A stretch of 64,000 nucleotides of DNA from Henriciella algicola. GTDB taxonomy: Bacteria > Pseudomonadota > Alphaproteobacteria > Caulobacterales > Hyphomonadaceae. Shown in pieces: positions 55,201-63,761 of the stretch. How positions within the stretch are numbered: position 1 is the stretch's first letter; each line of letters begins with the position of its first letter. The DNA is taken from positions 434,001 through 498,000 of the forward strand of contig NZ_QWGA01000003.1 of NCBI RefSeq assembly GCF_003576245.1, written 5' to 3'. A program made the translations under genes and the position numbers. The notes beneath the pieces are model-generated. The model was not told the DNA's origin. It saw only the letters and a program-made list of their open reading frames with translations, and did no database searches.

Positions 55201-55659
55201 CTACTGCTCGAAGAAGTACTCGACGACGCCGGGAACGATGGCGAGGAAATTGTCGAGATTGATCTTGATGTTCGCTTCACTCATCCCGCCATCGAGGATC
55301 ACATAGCGCGAGACACCGACCGACTCTTCCAGACGCCAGACGCTGACCGCTGCGCGCTCCAGATTTGCCCGGTTCACCTTGTCCAGCGTGACCGCATCGG
55401 TCGCCTGAAAGCGTGAACTCATGATGATGCCGCGGCAGGCACCATCGTCGCAGGCGGTCCCTTCCATGTAATAGGTGACACCGTTTGGCGTCTCGGCGCG
55501 AAGGGAGTTCTCCGTCGTCTCTCCAAAGGCGACGACTTCGTGGCCCGCATCGGTCGCAAAGCGCTCAAGGTCCTGCAGGGTGACGGACTGGACCGTCGCC
55601 TGCGCACTGGCCGCTCCGGCGAGCGTGAGCATTGCGGCAACCGCATAGACTGGTTTCAT
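55201..55659 (-). CDS. YbjN-domain exported protein
   Basis: 152 residues. Signal peptide cleaved after GAASAQ, then a YbjN-like fold: LQDLERFATDAGHEV, VTYYMEGTACDDGACRGI (disulfide-like Cys pair), LDKVNRANLERAAVSVWRLE and the DGGMSEANIKINLDNFLAIV helix. YbjN domains resemble chaperones for type III secretion, but exported members have no known role. It separates ribF from ileS. A CCCGCC/GGCGGG hairpin lies just downstream (about 55180-55195). Confidence 0.88.
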   Translation of the reverse strand: MKPVYAVAAMLTLAGAASAQATVQSVTLQDLERFATDAGHEVVAFGETTENSLRAETPNGVTYYMEGTACDDGACRGIIMSSRFQATDAVTLDKVNRANLERAAVSVWRLEESVGVSRYVILDGGMSEANIKINLDNFLAIVPGVVEYFFEQ

Positions 55660-55725
55660 TCTGGGTGTCCCTTCGACTGTGCGTCCTGACTTAATTATAC
55701 GAACGGGACAGAAAGTCAGGAGTTG

Positions 55726-56652
55726 CTAGCGACCTGCGGACAGGTGGCGGCGCGCCTCTTCCTTGTCGCGGTGCATTTGCTCGACCATGTCGTCCAGCGA
55801 CGGGAAATGCGCTTCGGGCCGCTGGAAGCGGACAAGCGCGACCTCGAGATACTGGCCGTAAATGTCCCGGTCGAAATCGAAGATGTAGGTTTCGAGCAGC
55901 GGATCACGCAGGCCCGTCGTTGGCGTGCGACCGAAATTGGCGACGCCATCCAGCCAGTCCCCCGTGCCCGCAATACGCGCACGCACGGCATAGACACCGT
56001 GGCGCGGATGGATCAGCGAGCCGAGGCGGATGTTCGCTGTCGGAAAGCCGATGGTGCGCCCGCGCTGCTCGCCCTTTTCCACATGGCCATCCGCGATCCA
56101 GTCATGGCCGAGCATCTCTGCAGCGCGCTGCGGCTCACCGGCGATGAGGGCTTCGCGGATGGCTGTGGAGGAAGCCTTGATGGCTTCGGGGCCTTCGACT
56201 TTCTCGACCACGGTTACATCGAAACCGAAGGAGCGGCCAAGCGATGACAGCCTGTCAGCATCCCCCATGCGCCCACGGCCGAAGCGGAAGTCGAAGCCGA
56301 CCGCGACATGGCTGACGCCCAGACCTTCATGCAATACGTGGCGGCAGAACTCCTCATCGGTCATCGACGCCATCTGGCCGTTAAACGGAAGCTCGAACAC
56401 AGCCTTCGCGCCAAGCCCGATCAGGCGGGCATTGCGCCGGGCCGGCCGGTAGAGGCGGAATGGCGGATCGTTCGGCCGGAAGAAGGCGCGCGGCGGCGGC
56501 TCGAACGTCGCAACACCAAGCGGGTGCGCCTCAACGCGAGCGGCATCGATTACAGCACGGTGGCCGGGATGCACGCCGTCGAAATTACCAAGCGCCACGG
56601 AATAACCGCGCGCCGAGGCAGGCAGATTGCGATAGTCGGCATGAACCGCCAT
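55726..56652 (-). CDS. ribF: Bifunctional riboflavin kinase / FAD synthetase
   Basis: 308 residues. The N-terminal adenylyltransferase domain has VALGNFDGVHPGHRAVI and, later, SSTAIREALIAGEP. The C-terminal flavokinase domain has GRTIGFPTANIRLG, RHGVYAVRARI and LLETYIFDFDRDIYGQ. It converts riboflavin to FMN and FAD. The stop-to-start gap to the upstream MaoC gene is 9 bp, so they are co-transcribed. Confidence 0.96.
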   Translation of the reverse strand: MAVHADYRNLPASARGYSVALGNFDGVHPGHRAVIDAARVEAHPLGVATFEPPPRAFFRPNDPPFRLYRPARRNARLIGLGAKAVFELPFNGQMASMTDEEFCRHVLHEGLGVSHVAVGFDFRFGRGRMGDADRLSSLGRSFGFDVTVVEKVEGPEAIKASSTAIREALIAGEPQRAAEMLGHDWIADGHVEKGEQRGRTIGFPTANIRLGSLIHPRHGVYAVRARIAGTGDWLDGVANFGRTPTTGLRDPLLETYIFDFDRDIYGQYLEVALVRFQRPEAHFPSLDDMVEQMHRDKEEARRHLSAGR

Positions 56653-56661
56653 CAGCGCGCC

Positions 56662-57093
56662 TTACGCCTCCTTGCTCGGAACCATGACCTTGGCCTCACC
56701 AGCCACGACGGGCTTGTCTTTGACGAGGCAGGTAATCTTGAGCGTCACGCGATTACCGCGCTCGAACATCTCAGTGATCTCAGCGCGGGCCGTGACCGTG
56801 TCGCCAATGAAGACCGGGCGGCGGAAGCGCATTTCGAGATGGGTGAAGATTGCACCCGGGCCTGGCAGATCATTGCCAAGGATGCCGGAGATATAGGACG
56901 CGGTCAGGGCACCATGCGCGATGCGCTGACCGAAAGGGGTCTTCTTGGCATACTCCTCATCCATGTGGATGGGGTTGTAGTCACCCGACACCTTGGCGAA
57001 GAGGTCGATGTCTTCAGCCGTAATCGTATGGACGGTCTCATGCGCCATGCCGACGCTGAGTTCCTCAAACTTGTATCCATCCTTCGCATTCAT
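56662..57093 (-). CDS. MaoC-family (R)-specific enoyl-CoA hydratase-like protein
   Basis: 143 residues, single hot-dog domain. The hydratase motif is visible as SGDYNPIHMDEEYAKKTPFG with QRIAHGALTASYISGILG, giving the catalytic Asp and His. Members hydrate short (R)-enoyl-CoA or act on related thioesters. It is upstream of ribF with no obvious metabolic link. Confidence 0.9.
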   Translation of the reverse strand: MNAKDGYKFEELSVGMAHETVHTITAEDIDLFAKVSGDYNPIHMDEEYAKKTPFGQRIAHGALTASYISGILGNDLPGPGAIFTHLEMRFRRPVFIGDTVTARAEITEMFERGNRVTLKITCLVKDKPVVAGEAKVMVPSKEA

Positions 57094-57147
57094 GCGGGTA
57101 TCTCCGAAGCTATTTTTCCGGTCTGTTACAATGGGCGGGACGTTTCG

Positions 57148-58002
57148 TCACCACCTTAGGGCTGGCATGGCCCAGCGGGCCTCAGCGTCATACTCCGACA
57201 GAAGGACTTCGAGTTCGCTTTCGAAGTCATTGCCATGCTCTGCGAGGCCCGTGCCAACATAGAGGCCATCAAAGCCCTGATCTGCGGCACCGCGCATGTC
57301 AGTTGCCGGACTATCGCCGATACAAAGGACGCTTTCAGGCGCCTTGCCGCCAATCTCTGCGGCGCGCGCAAGAGAGAGGCGGTAGATCGGCTCATGCGGC
57401 TTGCCAGGATAGATGACCTTGCCGCCCTCTTCCTCATAGATCGCGGCGAGTGCGCCCGCGCACCAGATAAGCTGGTCGCCCACACGCACCTTGATGTCCG
57501 GATTGGCGCAGATCATCGGCAGGCCGCGCTTTGCGCCGAGTTTCAGCTCTTCGCGGTAGGCTTCAGGATCGTCTTTCTTTTCATCCTCGAGGCCAACGCA
57601 GAGAACTGTTTCGGCATCTTCCGGGGAGGCGAAATTAAGGTCGAGCCCTTCGTAGAGGAATTTGTCCCGCTCCCAGCCGCTATCGACGCCGAGGCGCCAG
57701 ATCTTCTCATCGCGGCGGCGCGAAAGCTCATCGCGCGTCGCATCGCCGGAAGATACGCAATCATCAAAGACCGCATCCGGCACGCCCATCGGACGGAAGT
57801 AGGAGATGACCTGCTGCTTCGGCACGGGCGCATTGGTGATGAGAACGACTGTCCCGCCGGCTTCGCGGAACTTCACCAGTGCCTCGCAGGCCGGCTCGAA
57901 TGCCTTGCGGCCATTATGGATCACGCCCCAGACATCGCAGAGGATCGTGTCGTATTTTTCGGCGATCTCACCGAGACCGGAAATATGCTGAGGTTTCGTC
58001 AT
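57148..58002 (-). CDS. HAD hydrolase, subclass IIA (TIGR01459-like)
   Basis: 284 residues. Motif I TILCDVWGVIHNGRKAFEPA, motif II VLITNAPVP, motif III Lys in YPGKPHEPIYRLSL and motif IV LCIGDSPATDMRGAADQGF. The long cap insert is of the NagD/p-nitrophenyl phosphatase type. The DVWGV entry and overall length match the TIGR01459 family of alphaproteobacteria. Substrate unknown. Confidence 0.9.
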   Translation of the reverse strand: MTKPQHISGLGEIAEKYDTILCDVWGVIHNGRKAFEPACEALVKFREAGGTVVLITNAPVPKQQVISYFRPMGVPDAVFDDCVSSGDATRDELSRRRDEKIWRLGVDSGWERDKFLYEGLDLNFASPEDAETVLCVGLEDEKKDDPEAYREELKLGAKRGLPMICANPDIKVRVGDQLIWCAGALAAIYEEEGGKVIYPGKPHEPIYRLSLARAAEIGGKAPESVLCIGDSPATDMRGAADQGFDGLYVGTGLAEHGNDFESELEVLLSEYDAEARWAMPALRW

Positions 58003-58055
58003 GGCCGGTCAGTTAGATGGCAGGGCATGTCCGGTCAAACCGGATGTGCGCGCGC

Positions 58056-59282
58056 TCAGCCAAAGGCAGACAGGCGGTCGATGAAATCCTGCGGCGGGGC
58101 CGTTTCCTGCATCAGGGACGACTTGATCGGCTTTGGCGCGCCAAAGACATGCCCCTGGCCGAACGGAATGTCGTATTCGAGGATTTCGACGACGCTGACT
58201 TCTTCTTCCATCTTCTCTGCGATGAGGGTCACGCCGAAGCGAGAGCAGACGGCGGCGACTTCCTCTCCAGACAGACGACGATTGATATTGGACACAGGAC
58301 GCGGTCCGGACGGGTCCCGCAGCTGTTCGATCAGCGTGTCACCGTTCACCTTCACAAAGCGCACGCCCGATTCCTGAAGGCGCGGCAGGTCGAGGGCAAG
58401 GTCGCTCGCATGGTCGATGGAGAAACGGAAGCCAAGCTGGATCAGCTTTTCCATTCCCTCACGCATCTGGCGCGAGCGGTTCTCGAAGCGATCCGCCGGA
58501 ATCTCAAAGATCAGCGCACCTGCAAGGTCCCGGTTCTCTTTCATGAACTCCAGAAAGTGCGGGAAGAATTGCGGGTCGGTGAGCGAGTTCGGCGAGATGT
58601 TGCAGAAGACACCGACGCGGCGGTCGCGCTCTGCGAGACGGCGAACGATCTGCACGCAGCGGAACAGGAGCATATTGTCGAGCACACCCAGCAGGCGGGC
58701 ACGGCGGGCGGCATCGAGGAAGTCGGCAGGCAGCAGGATAGAGCCATCCGCCTCACGAAGGCGGGTGAAGCCTTCATAGAAGGCGACGCGGCGCTGGGGC
58801 AGCGACACGATCGGCTGAAGGTGAAGGTCAACGCGGCCATCCTGAAGCGCGGCCTTTACGGTGCGCAGCAGGGCATCATCCTGCGGCGCGATGGGCTCAC
58901 TCGTTTCACGCGACAGCTTGGTCTCGAAGCTCTTGGCGAGGCGGTCGATGAGGCCCTCAAGCTGGCGCATCTCTGTGACGAGGGCGTCGCGGCGCTCAGA
59001 TAGCTCACTCTTGAGGGAGGCTTCGACTTCTTCGCTGCGCGTTTCAATCCGCGTCATGCGCTTGTCGTTTTCCTCGTAGGACAGCTCCAGCGCGTCCATC
59101 CGGTCTGAGCTGTCAGCCGCCGTGATGACGTGGGAGAAGAGGAGGTGGAACTGGCCAAGCAGCGCGGTCGTCACAGCGCCAAGCGCAATGGCGACAGGAA
59201 TGCTCAACCCTGCATAGGAAACGAGCCCGAAACCGAGCGCGCTACCGAGAGCGATGTACAGGATGAAGAGAATTCCGGTCAT
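58056..59282 (-). CDS. tipF: TipF-like polar EAL-domain protein
   Basis: 408 residues: two N-terminal membrane segments (about 3-24 and 28-50), a coiled coil (about 55-125) and an EAL-like domain (about 135-395). The catalytic EAL is EGF (FYEGFTRLR), and the DDFG segment is DHAS, so it should bind rather than cleave cyclic-di-GMP. This is the plan of Caulobacter TipF, which positions and builds the polar flagellum. No flagellar genes are adjacent. The assignment rests on architecture. Confidence 0.82.
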   Translation of the reverse strand: MTGILFILYIALGSALGFGLVSYAGLSIPVAIALGAVTTALLGQFHLLFSHVITAADSSDRMDALELSYEENDKRMTRIETRSEEVEASLKSELSERRDALVTEMRQLEGLIDRLAKSFETKLSRETSEPIAPQDDALLRTVKAALQDGRVDLHLQPIVSLPQRRVAFYEGFTRLREADGSILLPADFLDAARRARLLGVLDNMLLFRCVQIVRRLAERDRRVGVFCNISPNSLTDPQFFPHFLEFMKENRDLAGALIFEIPADRFENRSRQMREGMEKLIQLGFRFSIDHASDLALDLPRLQESGVRFVKVNGDTLIEQLRDPSGPRPVSNINRRLSGEEVAAVCSRFGVTLIAEKMEEEVSVVEILEYDIPFGQGHVFGAPKPIKSSLMQETAPPQDFIDRLSAFG

Positions 59283-59506
59283 GCTGGTGATGTGCCCCGT
59301 CGTCGCTGAAGCTTAACAATAAGCCCCAAAATGTTAACGAATTGGTAGTATAGGAACTGATTTGCGCTCGTTGCCAATGCGCGAGATGGCGAGAAGCTCC
59401 GTGGCAAACATGACACAGGTTTCATAATTGACAGCCAGCGCCCCAGTTTTCCCTTTCGGGCCGGACCTTTCCGCTTTAGTTAAGATGTGTGAACCGAAGC
59501 CTGAAT

Positions 59507-59583
59507 GTCCGCGGCCAATTTGGCCGGACGGGGGCGTCTCGGGGGAGACCGGGGTCCTGCACCAGCAGGACCCCGATGCTTTT
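59507..59583 (+). ncRNA. Candidate structured small RNA / three-hairpin element
   Basis: In the roughly 300-bp gap between tipF and the next gene, three consecutive hairpins occur on the plus strand. The first is GTCC-GGCCA/TGGCC-GGAC (59507-59529, two-base bulge), the second GTCTC/GAGAC (59536-59549) and the third CGGGGTCCTGC/GCAGGACCCCG (59550-59575). ATGCTTTT follows. The T-run serves a plus-strand transcript, but no plus-strand gene precedes it. TTGACA at 59428 could be a -35, without a clear -10. The rest of the gap (59283-59506) holds no convincing gene. Confidence 0.45.
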
Positions 59584-60357
59584 CTAGCCACCATCCATGT
59601 GCAGGAACTGCGTGCCCTTGAAGGGCCAGCTTCCACCAAATTCCCCATCAATGCAGGCGATATCGACACGTGAGACGTCCACCGCGATGTCGTTTCGGGC
59701 GATATCAGGGGCACCGCAGGGCTGGATGACCAGCGTGTGCCAGTTCTCATCCACATCGCGGTAATCGACGCGGTAGCTGAGGCGGTCATTCATGCCCACG
59801 CTCGCCTTGACCTTGAGGTCGCCTGTATAGAAGACGACGGCGTCCTCCACCACCTCATGCCCCGTCTCCAGCAAGGCAGCATCAAAGCCTCCCGCGGGGG
59901 CGCCGTCCTCAACGAAGATGAGCGCGTCAGAGACTTCATAGGCGCGGTTCAGCCCGTCGATTACTGTACTGGTGCCCGAAGGCCCGCTAACCGAAAGCGG
60001 GCCCGGCCGCCCTGCCTGCCAGCTGAGATTGCGTACCTCATCCAGCCCTTCGATATCTTCAGGGCGGAGCGAATAGAGGAAGAGCCCGTCGAGGCGGGCA
60101 AGTTCAGCGCTCGATAACTCGTTTCCAACACCTGCGGGTGCGCCGAAGAGGAGGCGTTTGCCCCCTGCCCGCGCGAACAGGCAGATGGAGGTCGCAGACC
60201 GGCTGCAGGGCTGTATCGCAAAATCTGCAGGGCGCACCTCGCGCTGAGGCGGGGCGACCTCTTCGGTCGCATTGATACGGCCTGGCAGTTCAGGCCCGCG
60301 CATATCGCAGCCCGCCAGAAGAAGAACGAGAACCGAAAGGATAAGGGGAGCGCGCAT
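59584..60357 (-). CDS. RNase Z-like metallo-beta-lactamase-fold lipoprotein lacking metal ligands
   Basis: 257 residues with a lipobox (LLAGC, Cys17). KRLLFGAPAGVGNEL, LARLDGLFLYSLRPEDIEGL, WQAGRPGPLSVSGPSGTSTV and GLNRAYEVSDAL follow the RNase Z/arylsulfatase MBL pattern closely. The HxHxDH metal motif is replaced by S-L-R-P-E-D at about 96-101. It should therefore not hydrolyse by the usual mechanism, and a binding role in the envelope is more likely. Upstream of it, 6 bp away, is the FAH gene, so the two form an operon. Confidence 0.75.
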   Translation of the reverse strand: MRAPLILSVLVLLLAGCDMRGPELPGRINATEEVAPPQREVRPADFAIQPCSRSATSICLFARAGGKRLLFGAPAGVGNELSSAELARLDGLFLYSLRPEDIEGLDEVRNLSWQAGRPGPLSVSGPSGTSTVIDGLNRAYEVSDALIFVEDGAPAGGFDAALLETGHEVVEDAVVFYTGDLKVKASVGMNDRLSYRVDYRDVDENWHTLVIQPCGAPDIARNDIAVDVSRVDIACIDGEFGGSWPFKGTQFLHMDGG

Positions 60358-60363
60358 GGGCGG

Positions 60364-61218
60364 TCAGCCGATCCTCATCGTATCAGGTTCGGCGATCACC
60401 GGGTTCTCCAGCGTTCCGACATTCTCGATCTCGACGCGGACCCTGTCGCCCGGTCTCAGCCATTTCGGCGGCGTGTGGCCTGCGCCAACACCGGCAGGCG
60501 TGCCGGTGAAGATCACATCGCCCGGCTCCAGCGTGAAGGCGGCAGTGAGGTGGGCAATCTGCTCCTCAATCGTGTGGACCATGTCCGAGAGCTTGGCTTC
60601 CTGACGCAGTTCATCATTGACGTAGCCGCGAATGGCAAGCGGGCCGAGATCGCCCAGCTCGTCCAGCGTGACGAGGTGCGGGCCGAATGGCGCGTGGGTG
60701 TCGAAACCCTTGCCCATGATCATGGTCGGGCTCGCCTTCTGCCAATCACGCACCGAGCAGTCACAGCCGCAGCTGACCCCTGCAATGATATCGAACGCCC
60801 TCTCCTTCGGGACGTGGCGGCCATACTTGCCAATGACGAGGACGAGTTCTGCCTCATAGTCGAGCTGCTCGGAGACTTTCGGCACGTGGATCGGCGCGTC
60901 CGGGCCATTTGCGGCGGTCGACTGCTTGTTGAACCACTTCTGCACTTCCGGCTTGTCGTTCGAGATGAAGCTGACGCTTTCGGCGACATGAGCGGCGTAA
61001 TTGAGACCGATGGCGAGGATCTTGCCCGGTCTGATAATGGGCTGGCGCAGCTTCACATCGGACAGCGCAAGCTTCGTCCCGTTGCGGGCGGCCGTCTCGA
61101 GCGTTGGCAGGTCGCCGAGGTGCTGGCTTAGACAGCCGCGCGCCGCTACGAGGACAGCCTCACCCTCGACAAGACCGCACCAGACGTCGCCTTCGTGATC
61201 AAAATTTGCCCATCTCAT
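60364..61218 (-). CDS. Fumarylacetoacetate hydrolase family protein
   Basis: 284 residues. ILAIGLNYAAHVAES, the metal ligands in YEAELVLVIGK (two Glu) and the Asp in VSCGCDCSVRDWQ, GKGFDTHAPFGPHLV and GDVIFTGTPAGVG are all present. The family includes hydrolases, decarboxylases and isomerases of keto acids, e.g. 2-hydroxyhepta-2,4-diene-1,7-dioate isomerase and ureidoglycolate lyase types. Reaction cannot be fixed from sequence. Confidence 0.92.
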   Translation of the reverse strand: MRWANFDHEGDVWCGLVEGEAVLVAARGCLSQHLGDLPTLETAARNGTKLALSDVKLRQPIIRPGKILAIGLNYAAHVAESVSFISNDKPEVQKWFNKQSTAANGPDAPIHVPKVSEQLDYEAELVLVIGKYGRHVPKERAFDIIAGVSCGCDCSVRDWQKASPTMIMGKGFDTHAPFGPHLVTLDELGDLGPLAIRGYVNDELRQEAKLSDMVHTIEEQIAHLTAAFTLEPGDVIFTGTPAGVGAGHTPPKWLRPGDRVRVEIENVGTLENPVIAEPDTMRIG

Positions 61219-61337
61219 GTGGCTTATCTGCCTCCCTTCAATGGAAATCGGATGAGTTGCGCCAGTAGCAGGTTTCTACCCGGCCAATACACCTCTAACG
61301 ATGGCGTTCAGGTCTAGTATGAATTTCCGGGAGTGCA

Positions 61338-62999
61338 ATGGAATCCGGGATCAGGGCACGCGAATGCAGCCTGTCGGCTATTCTCGCTCCGGGTATTCTT
61401 CTCCGGATGCCGCCCTATCAGCGTAGCTATGCCTGGCAGGGCGATGAAGTTGGCGAATTGCTGAGCGACCTCTGGCGCGCAGCGAGCCGAGGCAAGCACC
61501 ATTTCATCGGCGCTATCGTTCTGGTGGAGATGGATGATCGCAATTTCCTCGTCGTCGATGGTCAGCAGCGCCTGACCACGCTCTCGATGATCCTTGCCGT
61601 GCTGCGCGATCTGGAAACCGATCCGCACTACAAAGCGCTGGCGCACACGATGATTGGTGACCCCGACCGGGCCAATCACGGTGATGACAATGCCTGGCGC
61701 CTGACGCTGAACCACATCGACACCCCCTATTTCCGTGAGGCCGTGCAGACCGAAGGCGCGACCCGGCAACGAGATGCCGAAGCGGGCCAAGCCACCAATC
61801 ACGGTCGTATGTCGACCAATCTCGACCTCATCGAGAGCCACCTCTCACGCCTAAGCGCTAGCCAACGCAGGCAGCTCTTCGAGACGATCCGTGACAGGAT
61901 CATGCTGGTGCGTGTCGTCGTGCCCGACTGGGATGGCGGCTATGACGTGTTCCGCGTTCTGAACACGCGCGGCAAGGCGCCGAATACGCACGACATCATC
62001 AAGACAGAAATCCTGCAGCGCGGCGACTTCACCGAAGATGAGGCCAGCGCCCATGCGCGCCGATGGCTGGACCATGAGTCAAAGCTGGGCGCGAACGGGC
62101 TGGACGATCTACTCAACTATATCCGCCAACTCTATTCGCGAAGCTCCAAGGGCAAGGTCACGGCGGAGTTCTCGAAAGCCGTGCTTTCCAAGGTCGATGC
62201 GCGCACATTCCTGGACGAACACCTGCCGGACTATGTGAGCACCTACAACGCTATCCTGCGCGGTGAGCCGGACTATGGCGCCTTTAGTGAAGCCGTGCGC
62301 AGCCCCATCAACCATCTGCGGCTGCTGGACCACCATCTCTGGCGCGTACCCGCGCTGGCCTATCTCTACCGCCAGCGCGAGAATGGCGCAGAAGCGGCAG
62401 AGTTCTTCAGCCTGCTGGAGCGGTTCGGCTTTGTCATGATGCTGTACGTCACGAACAGTGACGCCCGCCGCAAGCAGTATGCGCGCCTGACCAAGGCCAT
62501 CCTGGACGGGAAACCGCTTTTCCATCGCAACGGACCGCTCAATTTCTCGCGGGAGGACAAACGCCGGATCCGCGAGCGGCTAACGGGCCGGTTCGTCAAT
62601 TTCATGCAGCGAAGAGCTGTCGCACTTCGCCTGAATGCCGCGCTTGAAAACGGCCAGCAGATTTCTTCGGATGAGGATGCAAGCGTCGAACACGTCTTGC
62701 CGCGCATCGTACCAGAAGAGAGCCACTGGAACCGCATCTGGCCGAGCGCAGCCGTGCAGCGGGAATTGGCAGAGACGGCCGGCAATTTCGTCATCGTGCC
62801 GCGCCATGTGAACAGGATCGCGGACAGGCTCGAGTTTCGCGAGAAGAAGAAGCTCTATTTCGCTGACGGCGTCAGGGTGTTCGCGCTGACAGAGGACTTG
62901 CGCGGGCGAGAAACCTGGACGCCGGATGATGTGCGCGAGCGCACAGAGCAGCTTGTCGATATTCTGATGGGAGTCTGGTTTCCTGAGCCGCTCGGCTGA
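61338..62999 (+). CDS. DUF262/DUF1524 (GmrSD-type) protein, possible restriction defence
   Basis: 553 residues, no signal peptide. The N-terminal DUF262 domain has LRMPPYQRSYAWQGDEVGEL and the ParB-like motif VVDGQQRLTTL (about 72-82). The C-terminal DUF1524 HNH-like domain has SVEHVLPRIV (about 450) with a later NFVIVPRHVNR and KKLYFADG. GmrS and GmrD carry these two halves in type IV restriction of modified phage DNA, and SspE of phosphorothioate defence has the same plan. It stands alone among housekeeping genes, so a role in defence is inference. Confidence 0.88.
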   Translation: MESGIRARECSLSAILAPGILLRMPPYQRSYAWQGDEVGELLSDLWRAASRGKHHFIGAIVLVEMDDRNFLVVDGQQRLTTLSMILAVLRDLETDPHYKALAHTMIGDPDRANHGDDNAWRLTLNHIDTPYFREAVQTEGATRQRDAEAGQATNHGRMSTNLDLIESHLSRLSASQRRQLFETIRDRIMLVRVVVPDWDGGYDVFRVLNTRGKAPNTHDIIKTEILQRGDFTEDEASAHARRWLDHESKLGANGLDDLLNYIRQLYSRSSKGKVTAEFSKAVLSKVDARTFLDEHLPDYVSTYNAILRGEPDYGAFSEAVRSPINHLRLLDHHLWRVPALAYLYRQRENGAEAAEFFSLLERFGFVMMLYVTNSDARRKQYARLTKAILDGKPLFHRNGPLNFSREDKRRIRERLTGRFVNFMQRRAVALRLNAALENGQQISSDEDASVEHVLPRIVPEESHWNRIWPSAAVQRELAETAGNFVIVPRHVNRIADRLEFREKKKLYFADGVRVFALTEDLRGRETWTPDDVRERTEQLVDILMGVWFPEPLG

Positions 63000-63014
63000 T
63001 CAGGTAAAGCGGAA

Positions 63015-63632
63015 CTAGCTCAGCGTCTCGCCAGTCGTGTCGTTCGCTGCATAGGCCGCAGCCATCTGGTCAGCAGAAATTCGCGCGCCATCGATGACAT
63101 TTGCCAGCACGCGTAGAGCCGCCTCGGTTTCGCGACGCTCCCGGCTTGCTTCGCCTTCAACCACGCCCGTCGCTTCAGCGAAGCTACGATAGCATTTCTG
63201 AGCAGTCACAAGGGCGCTTTCAAAGCTAATCAGATCTGCGCGCTGCACCTCGCCTGACTCCAGCAGGGCCGTCGCGATGAGATCAAGTTCCTGAAGGCTG
63301 CGGGCAGCTGTGGCCGCATCGGCCTCTACAGTCGCGAAAATAGCTGCAGGTTCCTCGGCCGAGGCCGCGATGGTCTGCGCATAGCTTTGCGACGTCACGT
63401 CCGCGGCAGACTGATCGGCCCCGAAGAGCATGTCAGCGAGGCCCGACAGGCCGCCTGACTGCATGACCCAACCTTCATCTGCCGCCATAGCTTCGAAGGC
63501 TTCTGCACGTTCGCGGACTTCAGATTGTTGCTCAGTCAGTTCTGTCTCGACGATTGCCTGTTTGGAGACCATCGAAACTGTGGTGCAGCCAGTCAGCGCC
63601 AGAGTTGCAAGACAGAAAAGAAGAGGTTTCAT
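63015..63632 (-). CDS. Hypothetical helical lipoprotein
   Basis: 205 residues. Lipobox LALTGC (Cys16), then a largely helical, Ala/Glu-rich mature protein with heptad-like stretches (EQQSEVRERAEAFEAMAADE, AAIFATVEADAATAARSLQE). One central Cys (TAQKCYRSFA). No family recognised. Its start faces the prolyl aminopeptidase gene across a 129-bp divergent promoter region. Confidence 0.72.
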   Translation of the reverse strand: MKPLLFCLATLALTGCTTVSMVSKQAIVETELTEQQSEVRERAEAFEAMAADEGWVMQSGGLSGLADMLFGADQSAADVTSQSYAQTIAASAEEPAAIFATVEADAATAARSLQELDLIATALLESGEVQRADLISFESALVTAQKCYRSFAEATGVVEGEASRERRETEAALRVLANVIDGARISADQMAAAYAANDTTGETLS

Positions 63633-63761
63633 ATACTGGTACGACCCGTGCGGTCTTAATACTTTTACTGCGTTTACACATACAGGTTGGAGTTTTGACG
63701 TCCAGACCCTTATGCCAATCTAGTTCACATACAGCGGTAAGCGTTCAGACAAGGTTTATAG

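Noticed and set aside
59283-59345. CtrA boxes in the tipF upstream region (two TTAAC/TTAAG sequences)
   Set aside because: Spacing between TTAA elements does not fit TTAA-N7-TTAA; kept as plain AT-rich promoter sequence.
59428-59673. 81-codon plus-strand frame between tipF and the RNase Z-like gene
   Set aside because: Runs antisense into the lipoprotein gene, lacks a ribosome-binding site and coincides with the hairpin cluster.
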